A stretch of 56,878 nt of DNA from Arcicella aurantiaca. GTDB lineage: Bacteria > Bacteroidota > Bacteroidia > Cytophagales > Spirosomataceae. The number at the start of each line of letters is the position of its first letter. Positions within the stretch are counted from its first letter, which is position 1. Where the stretch lies: assembly GCF_003148625.1 (NCBI RefSeq), contig NZ_QGGO01000037.1, positions 1 to 56,878 on the forward strand, in the 5' to 3' direction. The notes beneath the pieces were generated by a model, which searched no databases, had not been told where the DNA came from, and saw nothing but the letters and a program-made list of their open reading frames with translations. Both the position numbers and the translations under genes were made by a program. This document shows positions 45,374 to 54,535 of the stretch, in pieces.

Positions 45374-45874
45374 CTAACTATTCAGTAGCATCAATGCTTG
45401 TTTTACTTTTTTAGCTTCGCTGTCTCCATCAATTAACCTTTCAATAAACTCTCCAATAGTCATTTTTTTACGAGTAGCAACCAATTTTACCAACTCTTTA
45501 TAGTCAGGGTCAAGAGCGATGTAAAAACGTCCGTCTCTCATACTATCCATACGGGCTTCTTTGGCTTTACGCTTAACTTTTTTTCCCACAAGTTGAACTT
45601 GTTTCTCCCCCTCCCCTACTCCATCTTCTTGATTTTTTGGATTTTCAACAGGATTATTTACAACAACCTCGATTTGAGGTTCTTCTATTATTGCCAATAT
45701 AGGAGTTATATTTTCTGCCACAACAATTTCTTCTTCAACTTTCGGTGATACTACTTGAATAGCTTTATCATCCGTTTCTGAAAATTTCATTGCCGCATTT
45801 GCAGTCGCTAATACCTTATCTTTGGCAGCTCTTGACGGTCTTGCAAAACCTGTACTTTTATTATCTTTTGCCAT
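45374..45874 (-). CDS. ParA partner protein with C-terminal ribbon-helix-helix-like domain
   Basis: 166 residues. The first ~100 are basic and then acidic and look disordered (FARPSRAAKDKVLATANAAM). The last ~60 residues (DGRFYIALDPDYKELVKLVA, TRKKMTIGEFIERLI) resemble a ribbon-helix-helix domain of the kind found in partition and TraB-like proteins. Its start is three bases after parA, so the two are cotranscribed. It probably binds a centromere-like site and ParA. It is not a classic ParB. Confidence 0.6.
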   Translation of the reverse strand: MAKDNKSTGFARPSRAAKDKVLATANAAMKFSETDDKAIQVVSPKVEEEIVVAENITPILAIIEEPQIEVVVNNPVENPKNQEDGVGEGEKQVQLVGKKVKRKAKEARMDSMRDGRFYIALDPDYKELVKLVATRKKMTIGEFIERLIDGDSEAKKVKQALMLLNS

Positions 45875-45877
45875 TGC

Positions 45878-46558
45878 TTATTTCTTCTTTTTAGTTGAAA
45901 TTTTTATTTCAAACTTTTTGATAAATTCATCAACAAACGGTTTAAAGTCTGCTTTCCCATCTTTAAAATCCAAGATTGATTTACTTGTGCTGATTTGTTG
46001 AAAGACCTTTTTATCCTTGATTGGCGTATCAAAAATGGTTATTCCTAAATCTTTTGCATATTCTGGAATGAAGTCATTTTCTTTTCTACGACTTGATTTA
46101 TTGAGAAAACCGAAAGAATAAAATGGTAAGTTTTCTTCCTTTCTGATTTCGCCTAAACTTTCCACGATGTTCATAAATACACCAGTGGACATTGTGTCCG
46201 CAGTAGAAGCCACGAACGGTACAAGCATAGAATCACAAACCGCTAATACATCCACAATCATTTCATCGTTTCCAGTCATACGTGGCATATCTAAAAATAT
46301 TAAATCGTATGAATCAAAATGCTCTTCAATGACCGCTTCAATACTTTCTGGCGATGCTGAAATTACTTCAAATGGAAATACTTCAATACCTTGCTCACGT
46401 TCCATCGTTCTAAGGTCATTGATAGTTTGTTGAGCATCTGCATCAATAACTAATACTTTTTGGTTATAATCTATCGACAAAGCCCCTGCCAGCCAAAGCG
46501 TACAGCTCGTTTTACCGATTCCCCCTTTTTGATTTGCAATGCAAATAATTCTTGCCAT
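45878..46558 (-). CDS. parA: ParA-family partition ATPase
   Basis: 226 residues from the ATG at 46558, which precedes MARIICIANQKGGIGKTSCT. The deviant Walker A (KGGIGKT), the DADAQQT motif and the DLIFLDMPRM Walker B-like segment identify a ParA/MinD ATPase. No long N-terminal HTH is present, so it is of the short type. CTnDOT-like elements call the equivalent gene traA. It should separate plasmid copies, together with the partner gene downstream. Confidence 0.88.
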   Translation of the reverse strand: MARIICIANQKGGIGKTSCTLWLAGALSIDYNQKVLVIDADAQQTINDLRTMEREQGIEVFPFEVISASPESIEAVIEEHFDSYDLIFLDMPRMTGNDEMIVDVLAVCDSMLVPFVASTADTMSTGVFMNIVESLGEIRKEENLPFYSFGFLNKSSRRKENDFIPEYAKDLGITIFDTPIKDKKVFQQISTSKSILDFKDGKADFKPFVDEFIKKFEIKISTKKKK

Positions 46559-47278
46559 GTTGAATAATTGTCTTGTTGAAAAGTAAAAATGTTTATTAGT
46601 CAATAAATAAATTAATCAACTTGTAAACAGTACAAATATACAAAAAGTAAAATTATTTAATAGTCAACTTGTTAATAATTTTATTTGTCAATTAGTGTAT
46701 AATGCAATTTGTAAATTTATTTAATAGTTTATAAATCAAATTATAAACAGATTTATAAATTTACTATTTTACAAATTTAATTTTTTACAATACAATTTTA
46801 TAATATATAAAATCGTTTAATATTTGATTTGTTGTTTTGTTTACAAGTTGTCTTTTATTTTTGCCCTATTTTTTTAGTATAAATAGTTGTCTTGTTATAT
46901 TGTTGTTTTGTTTACAAATTTACAATATAACTATTATGAAATGAGCAGTTGGAGTTATTGGAAGTGATAAGGCGTAAAAAGTCGAAATTATAAATGTTAG
47001 GTAGATTAAAATAACGATAGTATAACAATAATAGGGAAGAGTTTATAAGTTATTTTATATGTAAATTGTTTACAATACAACTTGTTTATTTGTAAACAAA
47101 TAAGTGCCAAAAGTTTTAATATTAGAGGAGAAATGTTGGAGTCTTATTTTTTAGCAAGATGGAAGGATTTAACATAGTTAATCCTTTGATTATCAGCAAC
47201 ATAGTTGCTTGTGTTGGGTGCTTTAATTTCTAAGTGCTTGATTATCAGATAGATTTTGGGTGTCAAAAAAATACAAAA
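46559..47278. other. Partition/transfer intergenic region with candidate parS and oriT
   Basis: About 720 AT-rich bases between divergent parA and the mobilisation genes. TTGTAAACA and its reverse complement TGTTTACAA recur with variants (46621, ~46850, ~46910, ~47070, ~47090), a plausible centromere or operator array. A short palindrome AGCAACATAGTTGCT lies near 47200, followed by TGTTGGGTGCT, and would suit an oriT hairpin upstream of the relaxase operon. No coding sequence is visible. Confidence 0.5.
46633..46640 (-). promoter_or_regulatory. Promoter -7 element of parA
   Basis: On the minus strand 46640-46633 reads TATATTTG, an exact TAnnTTTG, about 75 bases before the parA start. TTGTAAACA beside it could be a repressor site. 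Confidence 0.5.
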
Positions 47279-47752
47279 ATGGTTGAAAAAGAGACAAGAG
47301 CAGTAATTAAAGTTGAAAAACCCTTGAAATTACGAATAGAGAAGCGTTCTAAGGAATTAGATATGTCTATGAAGGATTTTATAGCCAATTCTTGTTTGTA
47401 CGTTCTAAGGTCAGGAATTGACCCAAGTAAGGTAGAAAAACAAGAAGGATTAGACAAAGAAATGGCTAAAATGAGAAGTCAAATTTTCGGGTTTATGAAA
47501 AAACAAGAAATTGATTTTGTCAAACCAATGGCACAAGCAATGCAAGAGGTAAGAATAAGGATAAATGAGATAGAAAATACCCAAAAAGCAATCCAATTAC
47601 TTGCCTTTAAGAATAAAATTATGCAAGAAATACAACTTTCAGCAAGCTATAAATTAAGTAATAATGATGAAGATTTTATAAAAAATCTATCCCATAAAAT
47701 GCAGATAATTTTTGATGAGGAAATTGAAAAATTTACAAATGAAATGAGATAA
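47279..47752 (+). CDS. Mobilisation accessory protein (BfmA/BtgA-like)
   Basis: 157 residues from the ATG at 47279. The N-terminal ~45 residues (AVIKVEKPLKLRIEKRSKEL, DMSMKDFIANSCLYVL) look like a ribbon-helix-helix DNA-binding unit. The rest is a long charged coiled coil (FKNKIMQEIQLSASYKLSNN). This is the plan of Bacteroidota mobilisation accessory proteins that bind oriT and help the relaxase. It is four bases upstream of the relaxase gene. Confidence 0.7.
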   Translation: MVEKETRAVIKVEKPLKLRIEKRSKELDMSMKDFIANSCLYVLRSGIDPSKVEKQEGLDKEMAKMRSQIFGFMKKQEIDFVKPMAQAMQEVRIRINEIENTQKAIQLLAFKNKIMQEIQLSASYKLSNNDEDFIKNLSHKMQIIFDEEIEKFTNEMR

Positions 47753-47756
47753 TAAT

Positions 47757-49010
47757 ATGGTTACTCGAATATTGAAAACAAAAGAATCTGGAAATGTAGT
47801 ATATGACAATAAAGGCAGTTCAGAAAGGTTAATAAATTATCTAAAACATGAAGCCAAAGAAAATGGTTTGTCAGATATTTATTTCTTTAATCAGGCAGAA
47901 ATAAATATAAAACCTGACGATGTGTTACATAAAATTGATAATAATATTCGTGGAGTAAAAGCAAGTGAATCAAAATTCTTTACATTGATAATTAGCCCAA
48001 GTCAAGATGAATTGATTCATCTTAAAAATGATGAAAAAAAGCTGATTGAATATACCCAAAAAGTAATGGAAAATTATGGAAATAATTTCCAATTAAGTAA
48101 CAATAAAAAGATTCAAAAAGATGATTTGGTATGGTTCGCAACCATTCATCAGGAGCGTAAATTTTCGGGTACAGACGAAGCTGTAAAAGAGGGTTCAGCA
48201 CGTTCGGGTATGCAAAAGCCAGGATTACAAACACACATTCACGTAATTGTGTCAAGGAGGGATGCAGAGCAGAAAATTACACTTTCGCCAGAAGGAAATC
48301 AGAAAAGGTTTTCAAAAGCCGATTGGACTTTTACGAACATCAAAGATTTTAATTTGATGTTTGAATACAGCCAACCCCAAAATTTAGAATTGGAAGAAAA
48401 AAAGTTGAGAGTAAGACTCGAACAGTGGGCTAAAAATCATCCTGACATTGGGAAGGTCATTGAGACTGAAAAAGTTGTTAAAATAGCCAAAGAAAGAGGT
48501 TTTGAAGGTGGATTTTATAGAGATTTAAAGAAGATAGAGCAAAAACTTGAAAAGGGGGAGTTGATACTTAATCCATATCATATTTTAGCAGGTGATAAAA
48601 CCAATCGGAAGGCTGAATATTTGGCTGAAAGAGTTGAAAATATCAGAACCAAATATAATTTATCTGATAAAGAATTTGATGCGGCTCAAATTGGGAAAAT
48701 TGGAAAGGAAAAAAATTATAGCGATGAGTTCTATAAAAATTTACGGAGTATTGAGAAGGAAATTAAAGAGGGTAGGGGAGTACCACCAAATTATGTAGAA
48801 AAATTACAAATGTCCCAAGCATACAGCAATTCAATAAAAGATAAATTTTCATCTGAAAAAATCGACAATTTATTGAAAGATACAAACCAAGAAAAAATTA
48901 TAAGTATTTCAAAAGAGGGCTTTGATATTGGTTATGAAGGAGATTCACCCGAAGATTACGTGAGAAAAAAGAAACGAAGAAATAATATACATCGACCTTC
49001 GTTTAATTGA
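47757..49010 (+). CDS. Relaxase (DUF5712-like MOB protein)
   Basis: 417 residues. The histidine motif is GLQTHIHVIVSRRDAEQK (H160, H162), which fits the metal site of relaxases of the MOBP-like/DUF5712 group in Bacteroidota. A candidate catalytic tyrosine lies near the N-terminus (VVYDNKGSSERLINYLKHEA). The C-terminal half is charged and helical, with two related segments (IAKERGFEGGFYRDLKKIEQ and IGKEKNYSDEFYKNLRSIEK). It would nick oriT and pilot the strand into a recipient. Confidence 0.75.
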   Translation: MVTRILKTKESGNVVYDNKGSSERLINYLKHEAKENGLSDIYFFNQAEINIKPDDVLHKIDNNIRGVKASESKFFTLIISPSQDELIHLKNDEKKLIEYTQKVMENYGNNFQLSNNKKIQKDDLVWFATIHQERKFSGTDEAVKEGSARSGMQKPGLQTHIHVIVSRRDAEQKITLSPEGNQKRFSKADWTFTNIKDFNLMFEYSQPQNLELEEKKLRVRLEQWAKNHPDIGKVIETEKVVKIAKERGFEGGFYRDLKKIEQKLEKGELILNPYHILAGDKTNRKAEYLAERVENIRTKYNLSDKEFDAAQIGKIGKEKNYSDEFYKNLRSIEKEIKEGRGVPPNYVEKLQMSQAYSNSIKDKFSSEKIDNLLKDTNQEKIISISKEGFDIGYEGDSPEDYVRKKKRRNNIHRPSFN

Positions 49011-49051
49011 TTTAGTTATTTGATTATCAAAGTTTTACCAATAATAATTTT

Positions 49052-50911
49052 ATGAATTCTCAAAACCAAATGGCGATTTATGGAATCGTTGTTGCCCTAT
49101 TTATTCTTGCTTTTGGCGAATATGCTCTACATTTTTGGCTTTTTACAAATCCTGCAAAATGGGTTATCATTGCTTTTAAATTCTATAAAAAAGGAGGAAT
49201 TGGTATTAGAATTTTGTGTGTCATTTTGTATCCACTTTGTTTTACATTTCAAAACTCAACGCTTCAAATTAACAATTATACCCTATTCAAAAAGAACCAT
49301 CGTAGAGATATAATCGGAACGATTGTCTTTGCCATTTCAGCTATTGCTTGGATATTTATTCATAAAAATCCGTACCCAATTTTTTTCTTTCCATTGTTAT
49401 TTTTAGGAGTGCTGATTGGGGGAATTTTTTTAGGAAATTTACTGAAAATAAAACCCGAAAATCAGAAGAAAATCCCTAATGACAAACAATCCATTGAAAC
49501 CCCTTATTCATTTTCATTTGCAGGTTCAAATGGCTCATGGGTGAATGTCCCCGACCCATTTAGAGGAATTTTAGTGATTGGGGCGGCGGGTTCGGGTAAA
49601 TCGTATAGTGTTGCAGAACCAATCATTGAACAAACCGCTCAAAAGGGTTATTCGGGGATTATTTATGATTTCAAATTTCCTTCATTAACAGATTTTGCTT
49701 TTCAACAATACCAAAGGTCTGCTTCACAAATTGGATTCTATGTAATTAATTTTCAAGACCTTAACAAGAGCCATCGAGTTAATGCTCTTGACCCGAAATA
49801 TATTCCAACAGCAGCTTACGCAGAAGAATATAGCACTGCCATTATTTCCAATTTAATGCCTGAGTCTATTCAAAAAAAAGATTTTTGGATTCGTTCATCA
49901 ACCGCAATGCTCACCGCAACTATTTGGTATATGCGTAAACATCATCCCAAATATTGTACAATTCCGCACGTGGTAAATTTAATTCTTTCCGAAGATTATA
50001 ACGATTTAATCAACTTATTTAGACAAGATTATGAATGTGCCGCCATCGTGAGAAGCATAATTACAGCCATTGACCAAAAAGCTAATGAACAAATTTCGGG
50101 TGTTATTTCTACGCTCCAAATTGCATTGGCGAGAATTAACACCCAAGAAATTGCTTATGTGTTATCAGGCAATGATTTTAGTTTAGACCTCAATAATCCT
50201 CAAAATCCTAAATTGTTATGTTTGGGAACAAGTCCATCTTTGGTAGAGGCTTTTGCTCCTTTGATTAGTTGTATTTGTACAGTCGCTCTTAAATCAATGA
50301 ATCAACAAAACAAACACCACAGTTTTGTTTTGTTAGACGAAGCTCCAACGCTTTATATTCCTAAATTTGAGCAAATCCCTGCAACTGCACGTAGTAACAA
50401 AGTAGTTACCATTTTTATGGCTCAGGATTTATCCCAAATTGAGAAAAATTACGGAATGAAAGAGGCGGAAACTATCGTTTCTAACCTTAACAATCACTTT
50501 TACGGGCGAGTAGCCAACATTAAAACTGCCGAAACGGTTAGTAAAATTATCGGGAAAGCAGACAAAATTATCAAGACTGAAAGTCAGGGGAGTAATAGAC
50601 CCACAAGTTTATTTGAAACCAATCGTGGCTCAGGGTCAAGTAATCAAGGAATGTCAATTACGTTGCAGGAAAGACAGATTATCCATCCACAAGACGTTTT
50701 TAATTTACAGGTAGGAGAATTTATTGGAACAACGGTCGGGGCAACTAATCCCAATTTTTATACAAAATTGAGACGGCAAAAACCTATCGGTCGCAATCTT
50801 ATAACGGTTAAAGGGTTGCCTACCATTTCAAAAAACTACGATATTTTGTTAAATTTTAATCTTATAATATCGGAGTGTAAAGCGATTTTGAAAGGAATAG
50901 AGATAAACTGA
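49052..50911 (+). CDS. VirD4-type coupling protein
   Basis: 619 residues. Four membrane helices occupy the first ~135 residues. Walker A is IGAAGSGKSY (177-184) and Walker B is FVLLDEAPT, followed by ATARSNKVVTIFMAQDLSQI, typical of the TraG/VirD4 (type IV coupling) family. It delivers the relaxase-bound strand to the channel. The codons for PIGRNLITV near the C-terminus (50784-50810) are written by a perfect copy of the plasmid iteron, an unusual overlap of replication signal and gene. The start is 41 bases after the relaxase stop. Confidence 0.9.
   Translation: MNSQNQMAIYGIVVALFILAFGEYALHFWLFTNPAKWVIIAFKFYKKGGIGIRILCVILYPLCFTFQNSTLQINNYTLFKKNHRRDIIGTIVFAISAIAWIFIHKNPYPIFFFPLLFLGVLIGGIFLGNLLKIKPENQKKIPNDKQSIETPYSFSFAGSNGSWVNVPDPFRGILVIGAAGSGKSYSVAEPIIEQTAQKGYSGIIYDFKFPSLTDFAFQQYQRSASQIGFYVINFQDLNKSHRVNALDPKYIPTAAYAEEYSTAIISNLMPESIQKKDFWIRSSTAMLTATIWYMRKHHPKYCTIPHVVNLILSEDYNDLINLFRQDYECAAIVRSIITAIDQKANEQISGVISTLQIALARINTQEIAYVLSGNDFSLDLNNPQNPKLLCLGTSPSLVEAFAPLISCICTVALKSMNQQNKHHSFVLLDEAPTLYIPKFEQIPATARSNKVVTIFMAQDLSQIEKNYGMKEAETIVSNLNNHFYGRVANIKTAETVSKIIGKADKIIKTESQGSNRPTSLFETNRGSGSSNQGMSITLQERQIIHPQDVFNLQVGEFIGTTVGATNPNFYTKLRRQKPIGRNLITVKGLPTISKNYDILLNFNLIISECKAILKGIEIN
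50790..50807 (-). repeat. Perfect iteron embedded in the virD4 coding sequence
   Basis: GTCGCAATCTTATAACGG (50790-50807) is the exact reverse complement of the oriV iteron CCGTTATAAGATTGCGAC. A degenerate relative (AATCTTATAATATCGG) follows at about 50868-50883 inside the same gene. Confidence 0.85.
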
Positions 50912-50920
50912 TATTGAAAA

Positions 50921-51334
50921 TTAGCCTATTTTGTTCTTCATGGCTAATTGTTTTGCTTTCATCTTCTCTTTCAATGTTTGATTTTCAATTACATTTACAT
51001 TCTCAAATACAATGTCATCGGGCAATTCAGCTTTTCTGACTTGAATTTTTGATTTCGTTTGAGGTGATTTTTCTTGGTCGAGTAAGGGAGGCAAAAAGTC
51101 ATTTTTTTCAACTGAACTTTGATTTTTGCTTAATTCGTTTTCGAGTAATTGAACTCTCATTTTTGACTTTTCAGTTTCTTTTTGTCGATTATAAATTTTG
51201 ATTTTATTTTCTCTAACTGTTTTATTTTCAATGTTCTGAGTGATTTTTCTGTTTTTGTAAATATATCTCAGAGCATAGCTAAATCCAACGATTGCTAATA
51301 AGCAGAAAATCAATATGATGCTGTAATTAAACAT
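50921..51334 (-). CDS. Single-helix membrane protein with charged coiled coil
   Basis: 137 residues with an N-terminal helix (IILIFCLLAIVGFSYALRYI) and a basic/acidic coiled-coil tail (KSKMRVQLLENELSKNQSSV). It is transcribed against the mobilisation genes, lying between the coupling protein and the Toprim gene. The function is unknown; a plasmid membrane or entry-exclusion protein is possible. Confidence 0.5.
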   Translation of the reverse strand: MFNYSIILIFCLLAIVGFSYALRYIYKNRKITQNIENKTVRENKIKIYNRQKETEKSKMRVQLLENELSKNQSSVEKNDFLPPLLDQEKSPQTKSKIQVRKAELPDDIVFENVNVIENQTLKEKMKAKQLAMKNKIG

Positions 51335-51406
51335 GAATAAATTTTTAAAGATAAACGGAAGATGCTATTCAAAATTGTTTTAAACCTTACACTATATTTT
51401 CAATAA

Positions 51407-52750
51407 ATGAAACTTACTCCAGACGGAAAACGGGATTGGAATTACTACAAAGACCGCATTGATTTTGTGAATTATGCAGAGCAACAAGGTTACGAAATCA
51501 ATAATAAAAAGACCAGTAGAAGTTATGTGGTGATGCACCACACAACAAACGAAGATGTCATTATCATCTATAAAAATAAGAATACAGGCTATCAAGGCTA
51601 CTTTAATCCTAATGATTCAAGGGATGAAGGTTCAGTGGTGGACTTTCAAAAATTTAGAAGTAATGGCGATTGGAAAGAAGTTTTTGCCAAATTAGACAGC
51701 TACTTGAATGAGTTACCGACTAACTATAATCCAAAAGTGAAAATTGAACCTGTTGGTTCAGTCAATCGTGAACAAGCTATCCAACACGAATTTCGGTTTT
51801 TACCTCTGACGAATGTTAAATATTTGAATGATAGAGGATTGACGGACGAAACAATTTTTTCACCTGAGTTTCAGCATCGTATTTACAATAAACATTTTTA
51901 CGAAAACCAACGAACGCACATTAATATTGCCTTTCCATTGAAAAATGAGACAGGCACAATTGCCGCAATCATTCGTAATGAATCTTATAATAAGATAGAA
52001 GAACCCAAAATGGATGCTTCTTGGATTAGTAATACCAAATATAAAGACGGTCAAACAGACCGCTTAATTATTTCAGAAAGTCCGATTGATAGCCTTTCTT
52101 TTCATCAATTGATGAAACCTAAAACGGATGAAAAGAGAGTTTATTTAGCCACCGCAGGAAATTTGAGCGAAACCCAACCACGCTTTATCCAATTGGCAAT
52201 TGATACGCTCAAACCCCGACAAATCATTTTGGCAAATGATAATGATAACGCAGGAATCAAACAGAATCTAAATCTGATTGGTGCTTTGTCGCACCCAGAT
52301 TCAGAGCAAAGCCAGTATATCAAAACTCATTTGAATCTTGTTCAAAATACCCATGCTTTGTTACTGTTAAAGGTTAGCCATCCCAACCAAGAAGAAGGAG
52401 CAAAACTTTTGGAAAATTTGAGTAATAAATTAACCGAAGAAATAAACAAACATACGCCATTAGGTTTAGAACCCGATGCCAAAGCTGTTGTAACTCAACA
52501 CGCTAAGTTTGGTTCAGAGTTAGAAATACATTTTACAAATAACAGACAAAATTTAATTCGAGTTGAAAAAGCATTATTAGAAATCAAAAATTTAGACCGT
52601 TTTATTACTGTTAAAAGACCCGTAAATAAGGATTTTAACGAAGATTTAAAATCTTCCGAAAAACACCGTTTAGAACCTTTATCGGAAGTTAAAAAAGAAG
52701 AGAAAATAATTGAGAATCAAGAAATTAAAACGATGAAAATGAGAAGATAG
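51407..52750 (+). CDS. Toprim-domain primase-like mobilisation protein
   Basis: 447 residues. The N-terminal ~200 residues resemble the part of DNA primases of this type before the catalytic core (DFVNYAEQQGYEINNKKTSR). The Toprim core has the glutamate in LIISESPIDSLSFHQL (about E223) and the DxD-like LANDNDNAGIKQNL. No zinc-finger cysteines are seen. Such Toprim proteins in Bacteroidota plasmids and transposons may prime the transferred strand. It lies between the mobilisation and replication genes and ends in a basic tail. Confidence 0.75.
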   Translation: MKLTPDGKRDWNYYKDRIDFVNYAEQQGYEINNKKTSRSYVVMHHTTNEDVIIIYKNKNTGYQGYFNPNDSRDEGSVVDFQKFRSNGDWKEVFAKLDSYLNELPTNYNPKVKIEPVGSVNREQAIQHEFRFLPLTNVKYLNDRGLTDETIFSPEFQHRIYNKHFYENQRTHINIAFPLKNETGTIAAIIRNESYNKIEEPKMDASWISNTKYKDGQTDRLIISESPIDSLSFHQLMKPKTDEKRVYLATAGNLSETQPRFIQLAIDTLKPRQIILANDNDNAGIKQNLNLIGALSHPDSEQSQYIKTHLNLVQNTHALLLLKVSHPNQEEGAKLLENLSNKLTEEINKHTPLGLEPDAKAVVTQHAKFGSELEIHFTNNRQNLIRVEKALLEIKNLDRFITVKRPVNKDFNEDLKSSEKHRLEPLSEVKKEEKIIENQEIKTMKMRR

Positions 52751-52810
52751 ATAGTCTTTTTATAAATACATATTTTTTCTTTTCAAGAAAAGATAGTATT
52801 TTTAAGGTAT

Positions 52811-52851
52811 AAAAAAACCGTAGAACATTGCTCCCCAGCGTCATTCTACGG
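52811..52851 (-). terminator. Minus-strand terminator in the rep leader
   Basis: CCGTAGAA (52818-52825) pairs with TTCTACGG (52844-52851). On the minus strand the stem is followed by seven T (complement of 52811-52817). No minus-strand gene ends here, so it may end an antisense RNA to the rep leader. On the plus strand it forms a leader hairpin. Confidence 0.6.
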
Positions 52852-52890
52852 CATAACAAGTTTAATCAGAAGCAAAATGGTGCTTCTTAA

Positions 52891-54030
52891 ATGCCCTGTA
52901 AAAATATGGAAAAAAGTGTTTCCATGCAAGCAGTTGAATTAAAAAATGGCTTGCATAGTTGGATTGACCAAGTTCGCCTTGATAGAAATTTATTTCTAAA
53001 TTTGCCTGACATTAATCGTAGTTTCAATGATGATTCTACCTTAGCAAAAGATATTATTGTCTTTATGGCTCATCGCTATAAGTCTGATATTTTTGGTTAT
53101 ACTTCTTTTACTCTCAATGATTTTTGTGCTACCATGAAGTACAAAAAACCTAATTTGAGCAAACTTCATCCTCTTTTTGAAGACCCCAATAATCGCCCAC
53201 CGATGATTGAAGGGTATGAGTTTAAATCAACTTTTGATTATGTGATGTATCAACTGGCAGCACAGAATGTTCCCCTTTCAAGTATTAAGAGTACCCAAAT
53301 ACCCACTTTAAAGGCATTTAATGTTTCGTTTATCCAAATTATCAGCGACATTAAAATAGTCTATGATACACGAAGACCCCAAAACAAAATATATTCATTA
53401 AGTTTAGGTAGGGGCTTCATGGAGAATTTGATTAACTTTTATGTTTCTATTAGTTTGGCAGATTATATTTCTGTTGCTTCAAACAAACATAGTGGAAGAA
53501 TTCGTAATCTTTATGTTTATTTGGCAGGAATGTTACCTGTATTGATTTATAATAAGAATACGGTTTTAACTCCAAATTTTGAAATGCTTTGCGGTATTGC
53601 AGGAATTGAAGATAAAGAACCCAAACACAGAAAACAGCGATTAATTAAGTATTTGGAAACGATAAGAACCAATACTTCGTTAAAGTTTGACCCTCAATTT
53701 GTTGTGGGGAAAGACCAAAAACAAGCCTATACTATCAATTTGACATTTGATATGACGAATGTAAATGTAGAAAGTATTAAAAAGAATATGTATTTCAAGA
53801 AGATTTATGATTTGTTTAGAGAAGCCTATGAGAAACGTTTTCCTGATAAATCGGATGATTTTGAAAACTTTCAAAACTGGCTGACAGATAGAGAAAATGA
53901 CCAAGCCATTAAAGATAAAGTAATTCGAGATGCACACCGACAGACCTACATGAATTCGGAAAAAGATGTTAGCGAAGACCAACAATTGCAATTTATGATG
54001 TCGGAGTTCTTACAAAATTTAAAAAAATAA
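52891..54030 (+). CDS. Replication initiator protein (Rep)
   Basis: 379 residues. I assign it as the initiator because of its size, the two likely winged-helix-type domains (residues ~50-110 and ~190-290), the charged RIRNLYVYLAGMLPVL segment, and its position just upstream of the iteron array with a DnaA box. Rep proteins of this sort bind iterons as monomers, and dimers repress or handcuff. A terminator follows at once. The ATG at 52906 (MEKSVS) is an alternative start. Confidence 0.8.
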   Translation: MPCKNMEKSVSMQAVELKNGLHSWIDQVRLDRNLFLNLPDINRSFNDDSTLAKDIIVFMAHRYKSDIFGYTSFTLNDFCATMKYKKPNLSKLHPLFEDPNNRPPMIEGYEFKSTFDYVMYQLAAQNVPLSSIKSTQIPTLKAFNVSFIQIISDIKIVYDTRRPQNKIYSLSLGRGFMENLINFYVSISLADYISVASNKHSGRIRNLYVYLAGMLPVLIYNKNTVLTPNFEMLCGIAGIEDKEPKHRKQRLIKYLETIRTNTSLKFDPQFVVGKDQKQAYTINLTFDMTNVNVESIKKNMYFKKIYDLFREAYEKRFPDKSDDFENFQNWLTDRENDQAIKDKVIRDAHRQTYMNSEKDVSEDQQLQFMMSEFLQNLKK

Positions 54031-54031
54031 C

Positions 54032-54056
54032 AAAAAGGAGGCAATGCCTCCTTTTT
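54032..54056 (+). terminator. Rho-independent terminator of rep
   Basis: AAAAAGGAGGC (54032-54042) and GCCTCCTTTTT (54046-54056) with a short AAT loop, just after the rep stop. Confidence 0.88.
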
Positions 54057-54070
54057 CATTTTGTGGCTAC

Positions 54071-54355
54071 TTATCCACACAACCGTTATAAGATTGCGAC
54101 TGAAAGCTGTTTTGCCGTTATAAGATTGCGACCCAGACTATATGTATCGTTATAAGATTGCGACCTACCGTTATAAGATTGCGACTTTAGACTCAAAACC
54201 ATTATAAGATTGCGACTTACCGTTATAAGATTGCGACTTTTTGATGAAATATACCTGCACCGTTATAAGATTGCGACCGTTGAAAATCACTCAATTATCC
54301 TATCAACTCACTCCAAATCGACTTTTTATGAAATTCACCGTTATAAGATTGCGAC
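54071..54355 (+). other. Origin of replication (oriV): DnaA box and eight iterons
   Basis: A perfect DnaA box TTATCCACA (54071-54079) leads eight 18-bp direct repeats of CCGTTATAAGATTGCGAC at 54083, 54115, 54147, 54168, 54199, 54220, 54260 and 54338. The third has T for the first C, and the fifth has A for G. Spacing is 32, 32, 21, 31, 21, 40 and 78 bases, that is, roughly two or three helical turns for most pairs. An AT-rich stretch follows to 54535, suitable as an unwinding element. Confidence 0.92.
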
Positions 54356-54477
54356 CATTTATTAAACAATATTTAAACTACTATATAATAATAGACTAAG
54401 GGGAAAAAAAGTCAGCCATAAATTAAAAATTCACATATAAGATATATTTTTGTATTGTTTTTGTGAAAAAATGCTTG

Positions 54478-54485
54478 TATCTTTA
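54478..54485 (+). promoter_or_regulatory. Possible -7 element of ardC
   Basis: TATCTTTA matches TAnnTTTG at seven of eight positions, 50 bases before the ardC ATG. No well-spaced TTTG is found upstream, so support is weak. Confidence 0.35.
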
Positions 54486-54535
54486 TAGCAGTTAAAACAA
54501 GTATTAATCATCTTAAAAACTCCCCATTTAAGAAA

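Noticed and set aside
54083-54355. Regularly spaced 18-bp repeats could be taken for a CRISPR array.
   Set aside because: Spacers are short and uneven (3-60 bases), the repeats are next to a rep gene and a DnaA box, and no cas gene is present. They are iterons.
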